Source: Rossellomorea sp. BNER
GTDB lineage: Bacteria > Bacillota > Bacilli > Bacillales > Bacillaceae_B
Length of the DNA stretch: 64,000 nt
NCBI GenBank assembly: GCA_024213275.1
Contig: JANAVG010000005.1
Location: 206,616 to 270,615, forward strand
Reading direction: 5' to 3'
In this document: piece after piece, positions 1-8,468 of the stretch
Numbering within the stretch: the first letter of the stretch is position 1
Layout: each line of letters starts with the position of its first letter
Notes under the pieces: generated by a model
The model's database searches: none
What the model was told of the DNA's origin: nothing
Seen by the model: the letters and a program-made list of their open reading frames with translations, nothing else
Made by a program: the position numbers and the translations under genes

Positions 1-131
1 CGACTCATAAATGCCCGGGTCTCGCGCATATTTGGACTGGAATCGCTCATATTTCCTTGAACTCCGCGCATAAATTTCAGAGGCATTCATAAATTTTATT
101 TCCGACTCATAAATGCCCAGATTCTACGCAT
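1..131. repeat. 21-bp-period imperfect tandem array (about 7 units)
   Basis: Seven degenerate units share a core close to CGCGCATAAAT. The CAT triplets fall at about 6, 27, 48, 69, 88, 108 and 129, so the spacing is 19 to 21 bp. Units at 1 and 103 are almost identical over CGACTCATAAATGCCC. The array may begin before the window. I see no gene in the first 333 bases. Confidence 0.8.
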
Positions 132-333
132 AAAAAAATAACCCTTTATTTCTCCAAATACATTTCTTTCATCCTAATTATACAGGCACATAACTTAAAA
201 TGTCTTCAACCACTCAGGCACTGGCTATCCCTCCAACAAAAAACACCTCAAAGAGAAAAATCTTAGAAAATATACATGAAAACTCCTCACTTGGAAAAAT
301 TATGATAAGAAGCATACAAGGAGGACAAAATCT

Positions 334-1857
334 ATGAACCACGATAAAAAAATACAACAAGCACCCGAGCCATATTGGAGAGAGTCCGTTGAAATTCCAA
401 CATTTCCAAAAGTACAAGAAGATCTTACAGCAGATATAGTTATTGTCGGCGGAGGAATTACGGGAATTACAGCGGCTTACCAATTAACAAAACAAGGGAA
501 AAACGTCATTCTAATTGAAGCAAACCAGCTTTTAAATGGAACGACTGGACACACAACGGCAAAGATTACAGCTCAGCATGGTCTTATTTATGATGAGCTT
601 ATTCAACATTTTGGGAACGAAAAAGCAAAGCTGTACTACAAAGCTAATGATGAAGCTATCACATTTATCAAAGACACCATCAATAGTTTAGGGATTGAGT
701 GTGACTATTCTGAAGAAGATGCATATGTCTATTCCACTACTGAGAAGTATGAGAAAAAAATTGAAAAGGAATACGAAGCCTATCAACAGTTAAAAATCAA
801 CGGCGAGCTGGTTGAACACCTTCCGATTAACCTCGAGATTAAAAATGCTGTTGTAATGAAAAAACAAGCTCAGTTTCACCCTTTGCAATATTTAACAAAA
901 CTAGTTGAGGAAATCACTAAAAACGGCGGCAAAATATATGGAAACACAATAGCAACCGATATTCAAGAAGGAGACCAACCTCAGGTTAAAACACGTGATG
1001 GAAACACCATTACTTGTAATACCGTTCTCATCTGCTCGCATTTCCCATTTTTTGATGGTATGGGACTGTATTTCACCAAAATGTATGCAGAGCGCTCATA
1101 TGTTCTCGGTGCAAAGGCGAGGGAAGATTACCCTGGGGGAATGTATTTAAGTGCGGAGGATCCAACACGATCCATTAGATATACGAACACTTCAGAGGGG
1201 AAATTAATTCTCTTTGGTGGAGATAATCATAAGACAGGTCAGGGCAAAGACACCTTGGAGCATTACAAAGCCCTTGAGACTTTTGGTGAGGAAGTGCTTG
1301 GAATCGACGAAGTAAAGTATAAATGGTCTGCACAGGATTTAATTACCGTTGATAAAGTCCCTTATATAGGCCAGCATAGTTCTAAGAAAAAGAACATCTA
1401 TGTTGCTACAGGTTATAAAAAATGGGGGATGACCAGTAGTACAGTAGCAGCTACATTGTTAACAGACTTGATTATTAAAAAATCAAGCCCATATGAAGAG
1501 GTATTTCAGCCTTCTCGTTTTGTTGCTGACCCTAGCCTTAAACATTTCATTAGGGAAAATGCTGATGTAGCCAGACATCTTGTAAAAGGAAAACTAGAAA
1601 TCCCAATGAAAAAGCCTGATGACCTTAAAGTTGGTGAGGGAGATGTTGTCAATGTAAATGGTAGAAGAGGTGGAGGATATCGAGATGAAGATGGGAAACT
1701 CCACTTAGTAGATACCACTTGTACTCACCTTGGCTGTGAATGTGAATGGAACCACGGTGATCGTACATGGGACTGCCCTTGCCATGGCTCCCGTTATACG
1801 ATTAATGGTGAGGTCATAGAAGGACCTGCTGAGAAACCATTAAAGAAATTGGACTAA
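334..1857 (+). CDS. FAD-dependent oxidoreductase with C-terminal Rieske [2Fe-2S] domain (YhfW-like)
   Basis: The 507-residue protein starts with a DAO-type FAD domain: the dinucleotide-binding glycines are in VIVGGGITGITAAYQL near residue 35. The last 50 residues are a Rieske domain with the cluster ligands C463, H465, C481 and H484 in CTH...CPCH. This layout matches Bacillus YhfW, a family of cytosolic redox enzymes with unknown substrate. The start is supported by AAGGAGG nine bases upstream. The gene is monocistronic and ends in a strong bidirectional hairpin shared with the convergent neighbour. The oxidoreductase class is secure; the substrate is not known. Confidence 0.9.
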   Translation: MNHDKKIQQAPEPYWRESVEIPTFPKVQEDLTADIVIVGGGITGITAAYQLTKQGKNVILIEANQLLNGTTGHTTAKITAQHGLIYDELIQHFGNEKAKLYYKANDEAITFIKDTINSLGIECDYSEEDAYVYSTTEKYEKKIEKEYEAYQQLKINGELVEHLPINLEIKNAVVMKKQAQFHPLQYLTKLVEEITKNGGKIYGNTIATDIQEGDQPQVKTRDGNTITCNTVLICSHFPFFDGMGLYFTKMYAERSYVLGAKAREDYPGGMYLSAEDPTRSIRYTNTSEGKLILFGGDNHKTGQGKDTLEHYKALETFGEEVLGIDEVKYKWSAQDLITVDKVPYIGQHSSKKKNIYVATGYKKWGMTSSTVAATLLTDLIIKKSSPYEEVFQPSRFVADPSLKHFIRENADVARHLVKGKLEIPMKKPDDLKVGEGDVVNVNGRRGGGYRDEDGKLHLVDTTCTHLGCECEWNHGDRTWDCPCHGSRYTINGEVIEGPAEKPLKKLD

Positions 1858-1871
1858 ATGTTTGAATTAGT

Positions 1872-1914
1872 AAAAGGGTAAGGCACCAGCACAACTTTGG
1901 TGCTTTACCCTTTT
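1872..1914. terminator. Bidirectional Rho-independent terminator
   Basis: A long stem (AAAAGGGTAAGGCACCA pairing with TGGTGCTTTACCCTTTT) lies between two convergent genes and overlaps the stop codon of the minus-strand gene. Confidence 0.85.
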
Positions 1915-2837
1915 GTTTTCTTTTTTTCAATCCTTTCAAAATGATCCATTACGATTAATGTTTCTAATGTAAGGACACCTTGCCACTCTTCATAGGCACT
2001 CTCGAATCCGTCTCCATAGAAGCTCTCACCCCACGGAGGACTAATGTTCCCTCTTTCCGATAATTCCTCGAGTAGAATATCAAGGTTTCTATTTACTTTG
2101 TCTGTAGGAATTCCAAAATGGTTTTGGCCAGGACTTTTTACAAAACCAAGTGGGGTTGGCACATACTCTTTCCATTTCGATTCATCCATTTGAATGAGTT
2201 GTTGAACTCCTTTTGTTAAAGGAATTTCTAGACGTTTTTTTAACTCATTAGGTAAAACCTCATAAAGTTTCACATAGCAATATAGTTCATGCTCTGATTG
2301 AAATTCCTCTTTATTTTCTAATTTTGAAATCGTCGTAATGACTAGTTCATCGATGTTTAACATCTCCACAAACTTACGATTTAAAAAAAGGTATGCGACA
2401 ATTTCTGCTGTCGGATTCCCCCAGCTGTAATCAATAACCGTCATACCTTCTTTTTCATTAAAGTGCCACCACGGTGTGTGGGGATAGTCATTTACCTCCT
2501 TCGGGACAGCAAACCAACCCTTTCGTTCTTGGTCAAAAGTTTTTTCTAAGTATCGAATCGCTTTCCTGATACTTGTTACCGCCTTGTTCCCTCTGACTGT
2601 TACAAGATGCCTCAGACCCACAGAAGTCGCTAGTGGTGAGGACAGTGGCAGACGAAAATCAGATTCAATTCCATGACCGAATCCTCCATCTTCATTTTGA
2701 TACTTCACCGTTTCTGCTATTACTGCATCCTCTTTACCCTCTTCAAATAAATAACGAAAATACTCCGCTTCAAGAGATCGTCCACTTCTTTTAATAAACT
2801 CCCCTGCCTCTTTAAATCGTTCACGACTCATTTTCAT
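1905..2837 (-). CDS. Hypothetical protein with terpenoid-cyclase/prenyltransferase-like alpha-toroid repeats
   Basis: The protein is about 310 residues with no signal peptide. It carries QNEDGGFGHGIESD near residue 45, which resembles the QxxDGGxG repeats of alpha/alpha-toroid proteins such as prenyltransferases and squalene cyclases, and several W-rich segments (PHTPWWHFNEKEG, SPPWGESFYGDGFESAYEEWQG). It probably has the toroid fold, but I see no catalytic signature that gives a reaction. The start is uncertain: ATG at 2837 is chosen, while a TTG one codon upstream has better spacing from GGGGAGG. It is a single gene, convergent with the oxidoreductase. Confidence 0.75.
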   Translation of the reverse strand: MKMSRERFKEAGEFIKRSGRSLEAEYFRYLFEEGKEDAVIAETVKYQNEDGGFGHGIESDFRLPLSSPLATSVGLRHLVTVRGNKAVTSIRKAIRYLEKTFDQERKGWFAVPKEVNDYPHTPWWHFNEKEGMTVIDYSWGNPTAEIVAYLFLNRKFVEMLNIDELVITTISKLENKEEFQSEHELYCYVKLYEVLPNELKKRLEIPLTKGVQQLIQMDESKWKEYVPTPLGFVKSPGQNHFGIPTDKVNRNLDILLEELSERGNISPPWGESFYGDGFESAYEEWQGVLTLETLIVMDHFERIEKKKTKG

Positions 2838-2941
2838 CAATGGTTTTTCCTCCCCTTTGATACATCACCTCTACTAATTAAATATAGGTTGTTCATTTTC
2901 CTTCAAGACATGGGATAGAGTTTCATTGAAAGCTTTTATGA

Positions 2942-3171
2942 AGGCTCTTTTCTAAAAGTTTGTTGCTTTTAACAACATTGAAACGCAGAGTGGATTGGAG
3001 CGGAAGGCACTTGACTCCTGTGGGATGCAGAGGAAAAGTCGAGACCCCGCAGACGGAACGTCGAGGAGGCTCGACTTCCTCCCCGCGGAAAGCAAGTGCC
3101 TGCAGCGGAAAGGAACGGTCAACGGTCAAATGTTTATTCCCAAAAAACAACAATCTCTACGAAAAGAGCCT
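2942..3171. repeat. MITE-like element, about 230 bp, with inner Bacillaceae palindromic repeat
   Basis: Imperfect terminal inverted repeats of about 30 bp (AGGCTCTTTTC...TTGTTG at the left; its complement ...CAACAA...GAAAAGAGCCT at the right) enclose a GC-rich block at about 2998-3120. That block has the motifs GACTCCTGTGGGA, GAGACCCCGCAG, GAGGAGGCTC and CCCCGCGGAAAGC. I recognise this combination as a repeat dispersed in many Bacillus genomes. The short open frames across it are side effects of the repeat. Confidence 0.7.
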
Positions 3172-3195
3172 TTTTGAATTTAGTTCTCAGGAAAT

Positions 3196-3223
3196 AAAAA
3201 AGACTGACCCTTTTTAGTCAGCC
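3196..3223 (-). terminator. Rho-independent terminator of the 44-residue ORF
   Basis: On the minus strand a CTGAC/GTCAG stem is followed by a T-run, directly after the stop codon at 3237. Confidence 0.6.
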
Positions 3224-3236
3224 TCATTCCATAAAC

Positions 3237-3371
3237 TTAGTCTTGATAACGATTCTTTTTTTCTTTTACCTGACCTGTTGTGAATTCTACCATCTCAGAG
3301 CTTGTACGATTTCCTTTTTTCTGATTGTCATTTCTTTGTGCATTCGCATTTCCTGATTTTGTGCGTCCCAC
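3237..3371 (-). CDS. Small hydrophilic protein, 44 residues, unknown function
   Basis: A GTG start is preceded by a good ribosome binding site (AAGGGGTGA, spaced six bases) and the frame is followed by a terminator. The product begins MGRTKSGNANAQRNDNQK and ends EKKNRYQD. It is very polar, rich in N, Q, K and R, with no cysteine and no hydrophobic segment. This composition resembles the many small acid-soluble or other minor spore proteins of Bacillus, but I do not recognise a specific family, so a spore role is only a guess. It lies downstream of the MITE-like element and is not part of the neighbouring operon. Confidence 0.6.
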   Translation of the reverse strand: MGRTKSGNANAQRNDNQKKGNRTSSEMVEFTTGQVKEKKNRYQD

Positions 3372-3502
3372 TTCAAATCACCCCTTTTCGTTTAAGGATA
3401 GTATGAAAAAGAGCAGCTAAAATTATTCTGTGCTTTCGACAATTCTTGCCCGGGAAATAAAGGGCAGCTTTTGATTAGAATAAAAAAATAGTATGACAAT
3501 AT

Positions 3503-5047
3503 CTAATAATGTTGCCATGCTTCACTATATTTTTGAATTAAGATTGGATCCATAAGAGTGTTAACCTCTAATTGAACCTTTTTCCCGTCTTTCACGATAT
3601 TCCTGTCGATATCTTTCCCAAAGGTTCTTAAGCTTTTAAGGGTATCTTCATCTAAAAATTTAGTTCCATTTGGTAGCTGAATTCCTTCCCACTCAACTGG
3701 TTCACGTTTTGCTAGGACAAAGCCCCAATCTCCAAAGCTCGGGATATCTACGTGTAGGTTTGATGTCTTTAACCCTGCTGCTTGTATGGTTTTATCAATG
3801 GTCCAATATACTTCGGTTGCAAATGTAGGACTTGTAGATTGAACCATAACACTTCCACCAGGATTTAAGTGATTTCTAATAAGCTGATAAAACTCCATCG
3901 TATAGAGTTTATTTAGGGACTCATTATTTGGATCAGGTAAATCCACAAGAATTACATCGTAAAATTGCTTAGCCTTCTCTAAAAAAACATAGGCATCTTG
4001 GTTCACTACCTTGACTCGTGGATCGTCTAAGGCATGATCATTTAGGTCAGCAATGTCATGATGTGACTTTGCCAGTTTTACCATCTCTGGATCTAAATCA
4101 ACGAGTGTAATCGTCTCGATTTCGTTATACTGTTTCAGCTCACGAACGGCTAGTCCATCACCGCCACCGAGAATAAGCACATTTTGCTTTTTATCGGACA
4201 TAGCCATTGTTGGATGTACAAGTGTTTCATGGTACCGGTATTCATCAGAAGAACTGAATTGTAGCTGTCCATCAAGAAATAGACGTAGATCCCCTTGCTC
4301 TTTTGTGAGGATAATTTGCTGGTATTTTGTCTGATTATAATAGACGATAGGGTCACGATACAGTTTTTGTTCAAGGGAAAAGGCTATTTCCTCTCCAACA
4401 AACACCCCAGCCAATAGAATGATAAAGATCATAATTCCTGCTGTAGCATGACGTTTTATATTTTTGATTTCATCTCTAAAATAAAATAGAAACCAGATTG
4501 CTACTCCGACATTAACTAGGGCAATGACAAAGGCTGATTTTACTAATCCCAATTCAGGACGTAATAAATAAACAAACAAGATGCCTCCAATTAATCCACC
4601 TGCATAATCAGAAAATAGCACTCTAGCTGCACTTCTATTTAATGTTTCCCCAATTTCATTTGCTTTTCGAATCAGAATGGGAAGCTCCACACCTGTTAAA
4701 GTACCCACCAATAGTGTGATGGAATAAAGGAAAAAAGCATCTGTACCGTCACCTATGTAAGCCGTGACACCAAAAAGAAGAAAAACAGAAAATCCACCTA
4801 AAATTCCAATCAAATATTCAATCCAAACAAAGGAGAGGATCAAATTTTTTGTTACTTTTTCACTTATGTACGCACCAATTCCCATTCCTGTAAGAAAGAG
4901 GGAGATGGTGAGCGTATACTGCTTAACCCCATCTCCCAAAATATAAGAACCTGCTGCGCCAAAAAGAACCTCAAAGATAATGCCACATATCGATACAATT
5001 CCAGATGCCCAATAAATGGCTTTTGTTTTCTTTATTTGATCCTGCAT
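3503..5047 (-). CDS. Membrane-anchored spermidine-synthase-like protein (polyamine aminopropyltransferase family)
   Basis: The 514-residue protein has two parts. The first 220 or so residues contain about seven hydrophobic helices. The rest is a spermidine synthase-type Rossmann domain with the nucleotide motif LILGGGDGLAVREL, the acidic VDLDPEM strand end and the DVILVDLPDPN motif. Families with this layout are annotated as SpeE-like, but whether they make spermidine is unproven. It is the last gene of a five-gene minus-strand operon (DUF4178, PspA, DUF4247, DUF350, this gene), 25 bases after the DUF350 gene. The context points to a role in membrane stress rather than bulk polyamine synthesis. 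Confidence 0.88.
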   Translation of the reverse strand: MQDQIKKTKAIYWASGIVSICGIIFEVLFGAAGSYILGDGVKQYTLTISLFLTGMGIGAYISEKVTKNLILSFVWIEYLIGILGGFSVFLLFGVTAYIGDGTDAFFLYSITLLVGTLTGVELPILIRKANEIGETLNRSAARVLFSDYAGGLIGGILFVYLLRPELGLVKSAFVIALVNVGVAIWFLFYFRDEIKNIKRHATAGIMIFIILLAGVFVGEEIAFSLEQKLYRDPIVYYNQTKYQQIILTKEQGDLRLFLDGQLQFSSSDEYRYHETLVHPTMAMSDKKQNVLILGGGDGLAVRELKQYNEIETITLVDLDPEMVKLAKSHHDIADLNDHALDDPRVKVVNQDAYVFLEKAKQFYDVILVDLPDPNNESLNKLYTMEFYQLIRNHLNPGGSVMVQSTSPTFATEVYWTIDKTIQAAGLKTSNLHVDIPSFGDWGFVLAKREPVEWEGIQLPNGTKFLDEDTLKSLRTFGKDIDRNIVKDGKKVQLEVNTLMDPILIQKYSEAWQHY

Positions 5048-5072
5048 GTTAATAATTCCTTTCTTTAATGCC

Positions 5073-5468
5073 TTACGTTATGGAAGCTCCGATAACAAAA
5101 GCTAATCCAACAGACACCGCAAAGCTAATGATCCCTACAGATATATTACCTTTTGACAACTGTTCCTCGACAGAGAATTTTCTAGTTAAAAGTTCAAATA
5201 TCAAATAGGCGACCATTTGTAGAACAACACCAAAAGCTCCCCAAATAAGGGTATCACTCAATTCCGTACTATGATAAATCGAAAAAGCTAAAATAATACA
5301 GATTCCTATAATTTTCCCGCTTATAGATAGGGCAACGGCATGATTATTATTTAATACCTCATCCCAATCCTTATATTTCCTTGTCATAATCTCGAAAATT
5401 ACCAATCCAATGATGACAATTATAATGGCTAATGCAAAATACATAAGTGTTAATAAAAATGGTTGCAT
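5073..5468 (-). CDS. DUF350 family membrane protein
   Basis: The 131-residue protein has four predicted membrane helices (about residues 5-25, 48-65, 72-92 and 108-130) and the polar N-N-H loop (DEVLNNNHAVALSISGKIIG) typical of the DUF350/YjfL family, which usually carries two such repeats. No enzymatic function is established. It sits 17 bases after the DUF4247 lipoprotein gene and 25 bases before the SpeE-like gene, so the three are surely cotranscribed. The pairing of DUF350 with SpeE-like and PspA genes recurs in several phyla. Confidence 0.85.
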   Translation of the reverse strand: MQPFLLTLMYFALAIIIVIIGLVIFEIMTRKYKDWDEVLNNNHAVALSISGKIIGICIILAFSIYHSTELSDTLIWGAFGVVLQMVAYLIFELLTRKFSVEEQLSKGNISVGIISFAVSVGLAFVIGASIT

Positions 5469-5485
5469 TCTCTTACTCCCTTCGT

Positions 5486-6085
5486 CTATTTTCCTGATCC
5501 AGGACCTCCACCGCGTACTGAGGACCCTTTTCTAATGGTTGGCGTTTGATTTAAACCTTTAAAAGAACCTCCCGAAGCTCCATAGCCACCATAACAATAA
5601 TTTGGGTTTTTCCTACATTTTAAATTCTGTTTTTTCCCCCAGTCATCAACATCTAAAAGGTCATCTAAAACCCAAAATAATAATAAACCATTAAAGAAGC
5701 TAGGACTATAATTATTCTTAACGAACTCATCATTAGCAACTTCGATATACGTATTAGCTGTATTTTCCTCATCCTTTGTTAATATAACAAATAGCTGATC
5801 ATACACAAGCACTTGTTTGTCATCTTTAATCTCACTTTTTTCAACAGGTTCAATATGACCACTAATAGATGACGAAACTTCTTCAATCGACTGATTCTCT
5901 GCTATGTATATTTCAGAAAAATTAGAGCTGTTTGAAACGCTTGAGACAGTATCATGAATGACATACTCATTATTTATGAATTCTGCGATTCCTTCTTTAA
6001 ATAACGAACCGCTCCCTGTATTCGATCCACAAGCGGCTAACAAGAGTACAACAGACAGAAGAAGGGGAAGAAGTGGTTTCTTCAT
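5486..6085 (-). CDS. DUF4247 family lipoprotein
   Basis: The start is placed at the ATG at 6085 (GGGTGA just upstream), giving a signal peptide MKKPLLPLLLSVVLLLAAC with the lipobox LAAC. The mature protein would be tethered to the outer face of the membrane. The middle (IEEVSSSISGHIEPVEKSEI, VLVYDQLFVILTKDEENTANTYIEVANDEF written as separate stretches) matches the DUF4247 layout. The tail is Gly/Ser-rich and basic with a CRKNPNYCYGGYG stretch. The function is unknown. It lies between pspA and the DUF350 gene in the operon. Confidence 0.8.
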   Translation of the reverse strand: MKKPLLPLLLSVVLLLAACGSNTGSGSLFKEGIAEFINNEYVIHDTVSSVSNSSNFSEIYIAENQSIEEVSSSISGHIEPVEKSEIKDDKQVLVYDQLFVILTKDEENTANTYIEVANDEFVKNNYSPSFFNGLLLFWVLDDLLDVDDWGKKQNLKCRKNPNYCYGGYGASGGSFKGLNQTPTIRKGSSVRGGGPGSGK

Positions 6086-6152
6086 CAATTCACCCACTTT
6101 CTATACAAAACTAGGGGGACTGACCATTTGTCAGTCCCGATATTATCATATT

Positions 6153-6824
6153 TTATTCTTTTCCGATTTGTTTCTTTAACGCTGCTAGTTCATCATCCAC
6201 GCTATTCTCTTTATCTAAAGCATCTAACTCATCATCTAGACTTCTACTGCTAGAACGCATATCTTCACTTGTCTCCGCTTCTGCTTCAAATTGGAGGACT
6301 TTTTCTTCCATTCGCTCAAATCCTTTTCTGGACTGATCTCCGCCAATCCCAGACATGGCACGATTCATTTTCGTTCTTGTCTTCGCCGATTCTGCTCGCG
6401 CTTTAAGAGAGTCTTTTTTCAATTTCATTTGGTTATATTCACTCTTCATTTCATCAAGCTTCGTTCGAAGTGTTTTAGCATCTTCTTTTGCTCGAAGGTA
6501 AGACTCTTCTAATGAATCCGCTTGTGATTGATGTCCTTTTTTATCTTCTAATGCTCTACGTGCTAAATCTTCATTGCCGGATTCTAAAGCTTTAATGGCT
6601 TGCTCTTGACGTTTGTTTGCCATCTTTTCTGCTTCTTCATATTTCTTTTGGAGCATTTTTTCATTGGCAATTTGCTTTGCCACAGCTGCCTCTGCGTCGC
6701 GAATATCTGCTTCCATTTCACGCATAAATTGATCCAACATTTTCACCGGATCTTCCGCCTTATCAAGCATTGCATTTAACTCTGAGCCTACTACTGTTCT
6801 CACTCGTTTAAAGAATTGAAACAA
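6153..6824 (-). CDS. pspA: PspA/IM30 family protein
   Basis: The 223-residue protein starts FFKRVRTVVGSELNAMLDKAEDPVKMLDQFMREME, the amphipathic N-terminus and first helix of PspA/IM30/Vipp1 (ESCRT-III-like) proteins. It is then almost entirely coiled coil up to residue 180. These proteins polymerise on damaged or stressed membranes and limit proton leak. The start is preceded by AGGAGG. It is the second gene of the operon, between DUF4178 and DUF4247 genes; no PspF or PspB/C homologue is seen. Regulation cannot be read from the sequence. Confidence 0.93.
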   Translation of the reverse strand: MFQFFKRVRTVVGSELNAMLDKAEDPVKMLDQFMREMEADIRDAEAAVAKQIANEKMLQKKYEEAEKMANKRQEQAIKALESGNEDLARRALEDKKGHQSQADSLEESYLRAKEDAKTLRTKLDEMKSEYNQMKLKKDSLKARAESAKTRTKMNRAMSGIGGDQSRKGFERMEEKVLQFEAEAETSEDMRSSSRSLDDELDALDKENSVDDELAALKKQIGKE

Positions 6825-6850
6825 ATGAATCTCCTCCTACAATTGTTATT

Positions 6851-7360
6851 TTATTTACTAGCAATAATTTTTATTTCATATTCTTCAATTTCATACCCAT
6901 AGCTTACTTCAACTTCTGAACCCCAAACTTCTATGGAAAGAAACTGCTCTTCTTCATCATCACAATAATCATAGTACTTACACTGAATATTGTTAACGTT
7001 CTTACCTCTACCTTCTCCACGAACTCTCGCTACTCCAGATTCATCGAGATGATAGCTTATACCATCATGTTCAAGCTTCTTTGGAAAAGGCTCTTGAAGC
7101 TTTAGCTTTATTTTTTCATAGATCCCTGCATACAGTTCATCATCCATTTCAGCACTTAACCAAAGCGTTTTTGCGGGACTCTGAAGCTGATAGGCAATCC
7201 ATTCAAATCCGTGATCTTCGTATATCAATTTTCCTACTACCTGATAATCTTCAAGATCGTAGGAAACAATATCTCCGACCTCTATTGAGAGAATATCCCG
7301 TTCTTTTACTTCAGGAATCTTTTTTTCTTTTTTTCCAAATAAATGATTTAAAAAGCTCAT
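6851..7360 (-). CDS. DUF4178 domain protein, first gene of the PspA operon
   Basis: With the ATG at 7360 (CGGAGGTGCTAC upstream) the product has about 169 residues. It opens with a basic tract (FGKKEKKIPEVKER) followed by the DUF4178 core: IEVGDIVSYDLEDYQVVGK, WIAYQLQSP, LWLSAEMDDE. It has no signal peptide or membrane helix. DUF4178 is a beta-rich domain of unknown function often encoded with PspA, DUF350 and SpeE-like genes. It may act as a soluble partner at the membrane surface; that is inference from context only. Confidence 0.82.
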   Translation of the reverse strand: MSFLNHLFGKKEKKIPEVKERDILSIEVGDIVSYDLEDYQVVGKLIYEDHGFEWIAYQLQSPAKTLWLSAEMDDELYAGIYEKIKLKLQEPFPKKLEHDGISYHLDESGVARVRGEGRGKNVNNIQCKYYDYCDDEEEQFLSIEVWGSEVEVSYGYEIEEYEIKIIASK

Positions 7361-7602
7361 GTAGCACCTCCGTTTCACGCTTCCTATAATGACATATACG
7401 TTTTACCCTTATGAGAAGTTTCATTTCATATCAAACTTTATGTAGATAGTTTCTTTTTTAGTTTAACCTTCTAAACCATCACTAGTACAAATTTCTGCAC
7501 TATATTTAGTTAAAAGATCGCGAAGAACCCTATCTTACTTAAACAGGAAGGAGTTCTTCAAAAGAAAATTGAATAAGATAGAAAGGCTTTTAAGGAGGTT
7601 TC

Positions 7603-8115
7603 ATGATGAAGGAAGAAATGCTTTTTCAACAAATGGAATTTATTCGAGAGCGAACAATCGCTGCTTTAGATGCTACCACTGAAGAATTGGCAGATGTAAT
7701 GCCAAACGGCTTTAGAAATTCCATCAGATGGAATTTGGGTCATATTTATATCGCACAAGAAAACCTATTACACCGTTTTATTGGAGAAGAGCCAGGCCTT
7801 CCTGAACATTGTCTCGAGTTATTCCAATTTAATACTAATCCAACCATTTGGGAGCATACACCTCCAAGTTTAACAGAACTAAGGGATCTTCTTGTGGAAC
7901 AACCAAACAAAATTAAAGATAAATTTACTGGGAGATTGGATGAAGTCGGTAAAAAGCCATTTAATTTAACAGATAAGGTTCAATTCACTACTCTCGGGGA
8001 AGTCCTATCATTCACTAATTGGCATGAAGGGCTTCATCAAGGAACAATCACCACTATTAAAAGAGCGCAAGGCATTGAAAATTTGTGGGAAATCCCTACA
8101 AACAATCTTAGATAA
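7603..8115 (+). CDS. DinB/YfiT-like family protein
   Basis: The protein is 170 residues, the standard length of the DinB four-helix-bundle family. The three metal-binding histidines are probably H47 in RWNLGHIYIAQE and the pair in NWHEGLHQGTI near residue 139-144. Members bind a divalent metal; some are thiol transferases (bacillithiol- or mycothiol-dependent), most are uncharacterised. AAGGAGG lies upstream of two adjacent ATG codons, so the start could be 7603 or 7606. It stands alone. An inverted repeat (CTATCTTA/TAAGATAG) lies in its leader. Confidence 0.85.
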   Translation: MMKEEMLFQQMEFIRERTIAALDATTEELADVMPNGFRNSIRWNLGHIYIAQENLLHRFIGEEPGLPEHCLELFQFNTNPTIWEHTPPSLTELRDLLVEQPNKIKDKFTGRLDEVGKKPFNLTDKVQFTTLGEVLSFTNWHEGLHQGTITTIKRAQGIENLWEIPTNNLR

Positions 8116-8206
8116 TCTATTAGCCTATAACCGTTCAAAACTAACGATTTATGTATCTATCAATCTAGTAAATTAGTTTGAATTTGTGTTGAAAAGCAGA
8201 ATTACG

Positions 8207-8457
8207 GACCTCAATAGGGTGGATTGTGGTCGTTAAAAAGCGGATGTGCGGAAATGGTGACCTCATTGGAGTGGATTGAGACCCTAAAAAAACTGATATG
8301 CCAAATTGGGGACCTCATCGAAGTGGATTAAGACCCTGAAAAAGCAGATATGCGAAAATGAGGACCCGAAAAAGAGGATATGCCAAAATGAGCACCTCAA
8401 AAAAGGCGATTGAGGTCGCGAAAAACCAAAAAAGCCAAAATGACGATCTCAAAGGAG
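8207..8457. repeat. 52-bp tandem repeat array
   Basis: Units begin at 8207, 8259, 8311, 8363, 8393 and 8445. Units 1, 2, 3 and 5 are exactly 52 bp, unit 4 has lost 22 bp, and unit 6 is partial. The shared pattern is GACCTCAttGgAGTGGATT, then GaCCctaAAAAA, then GATaTGCsAAAATG. It covers most of the gap between the DinB gene and the next gene. Confidence 0.85.
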
Positions 8458-8468
8458 TCAAGTATTTT

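Noticed and set aside
2960-3217. Overlapping open frames on both strands (76-85 codons)
   Set aside because: They cross the MITE-like palindromic repeat, whose GC-rich arms lack stops; no start signals are present.
8207-8457. CRISPR array
   Set aside because: Units are directly adjacent without unique spacers and have diverged along their whole length; no cas gene lies in the window. The same applies to the 21-bp arrays and the 42-bp coding repeats.
8358-8468. N-terminal extension of the ABM-like protein
   Set aside because: The extension lies in 52-bp repeat units, is Lys/Ser/Asn-rich and lacks a ribosome binding site, whereas AAAGGAG precedes the ATG at 8469.
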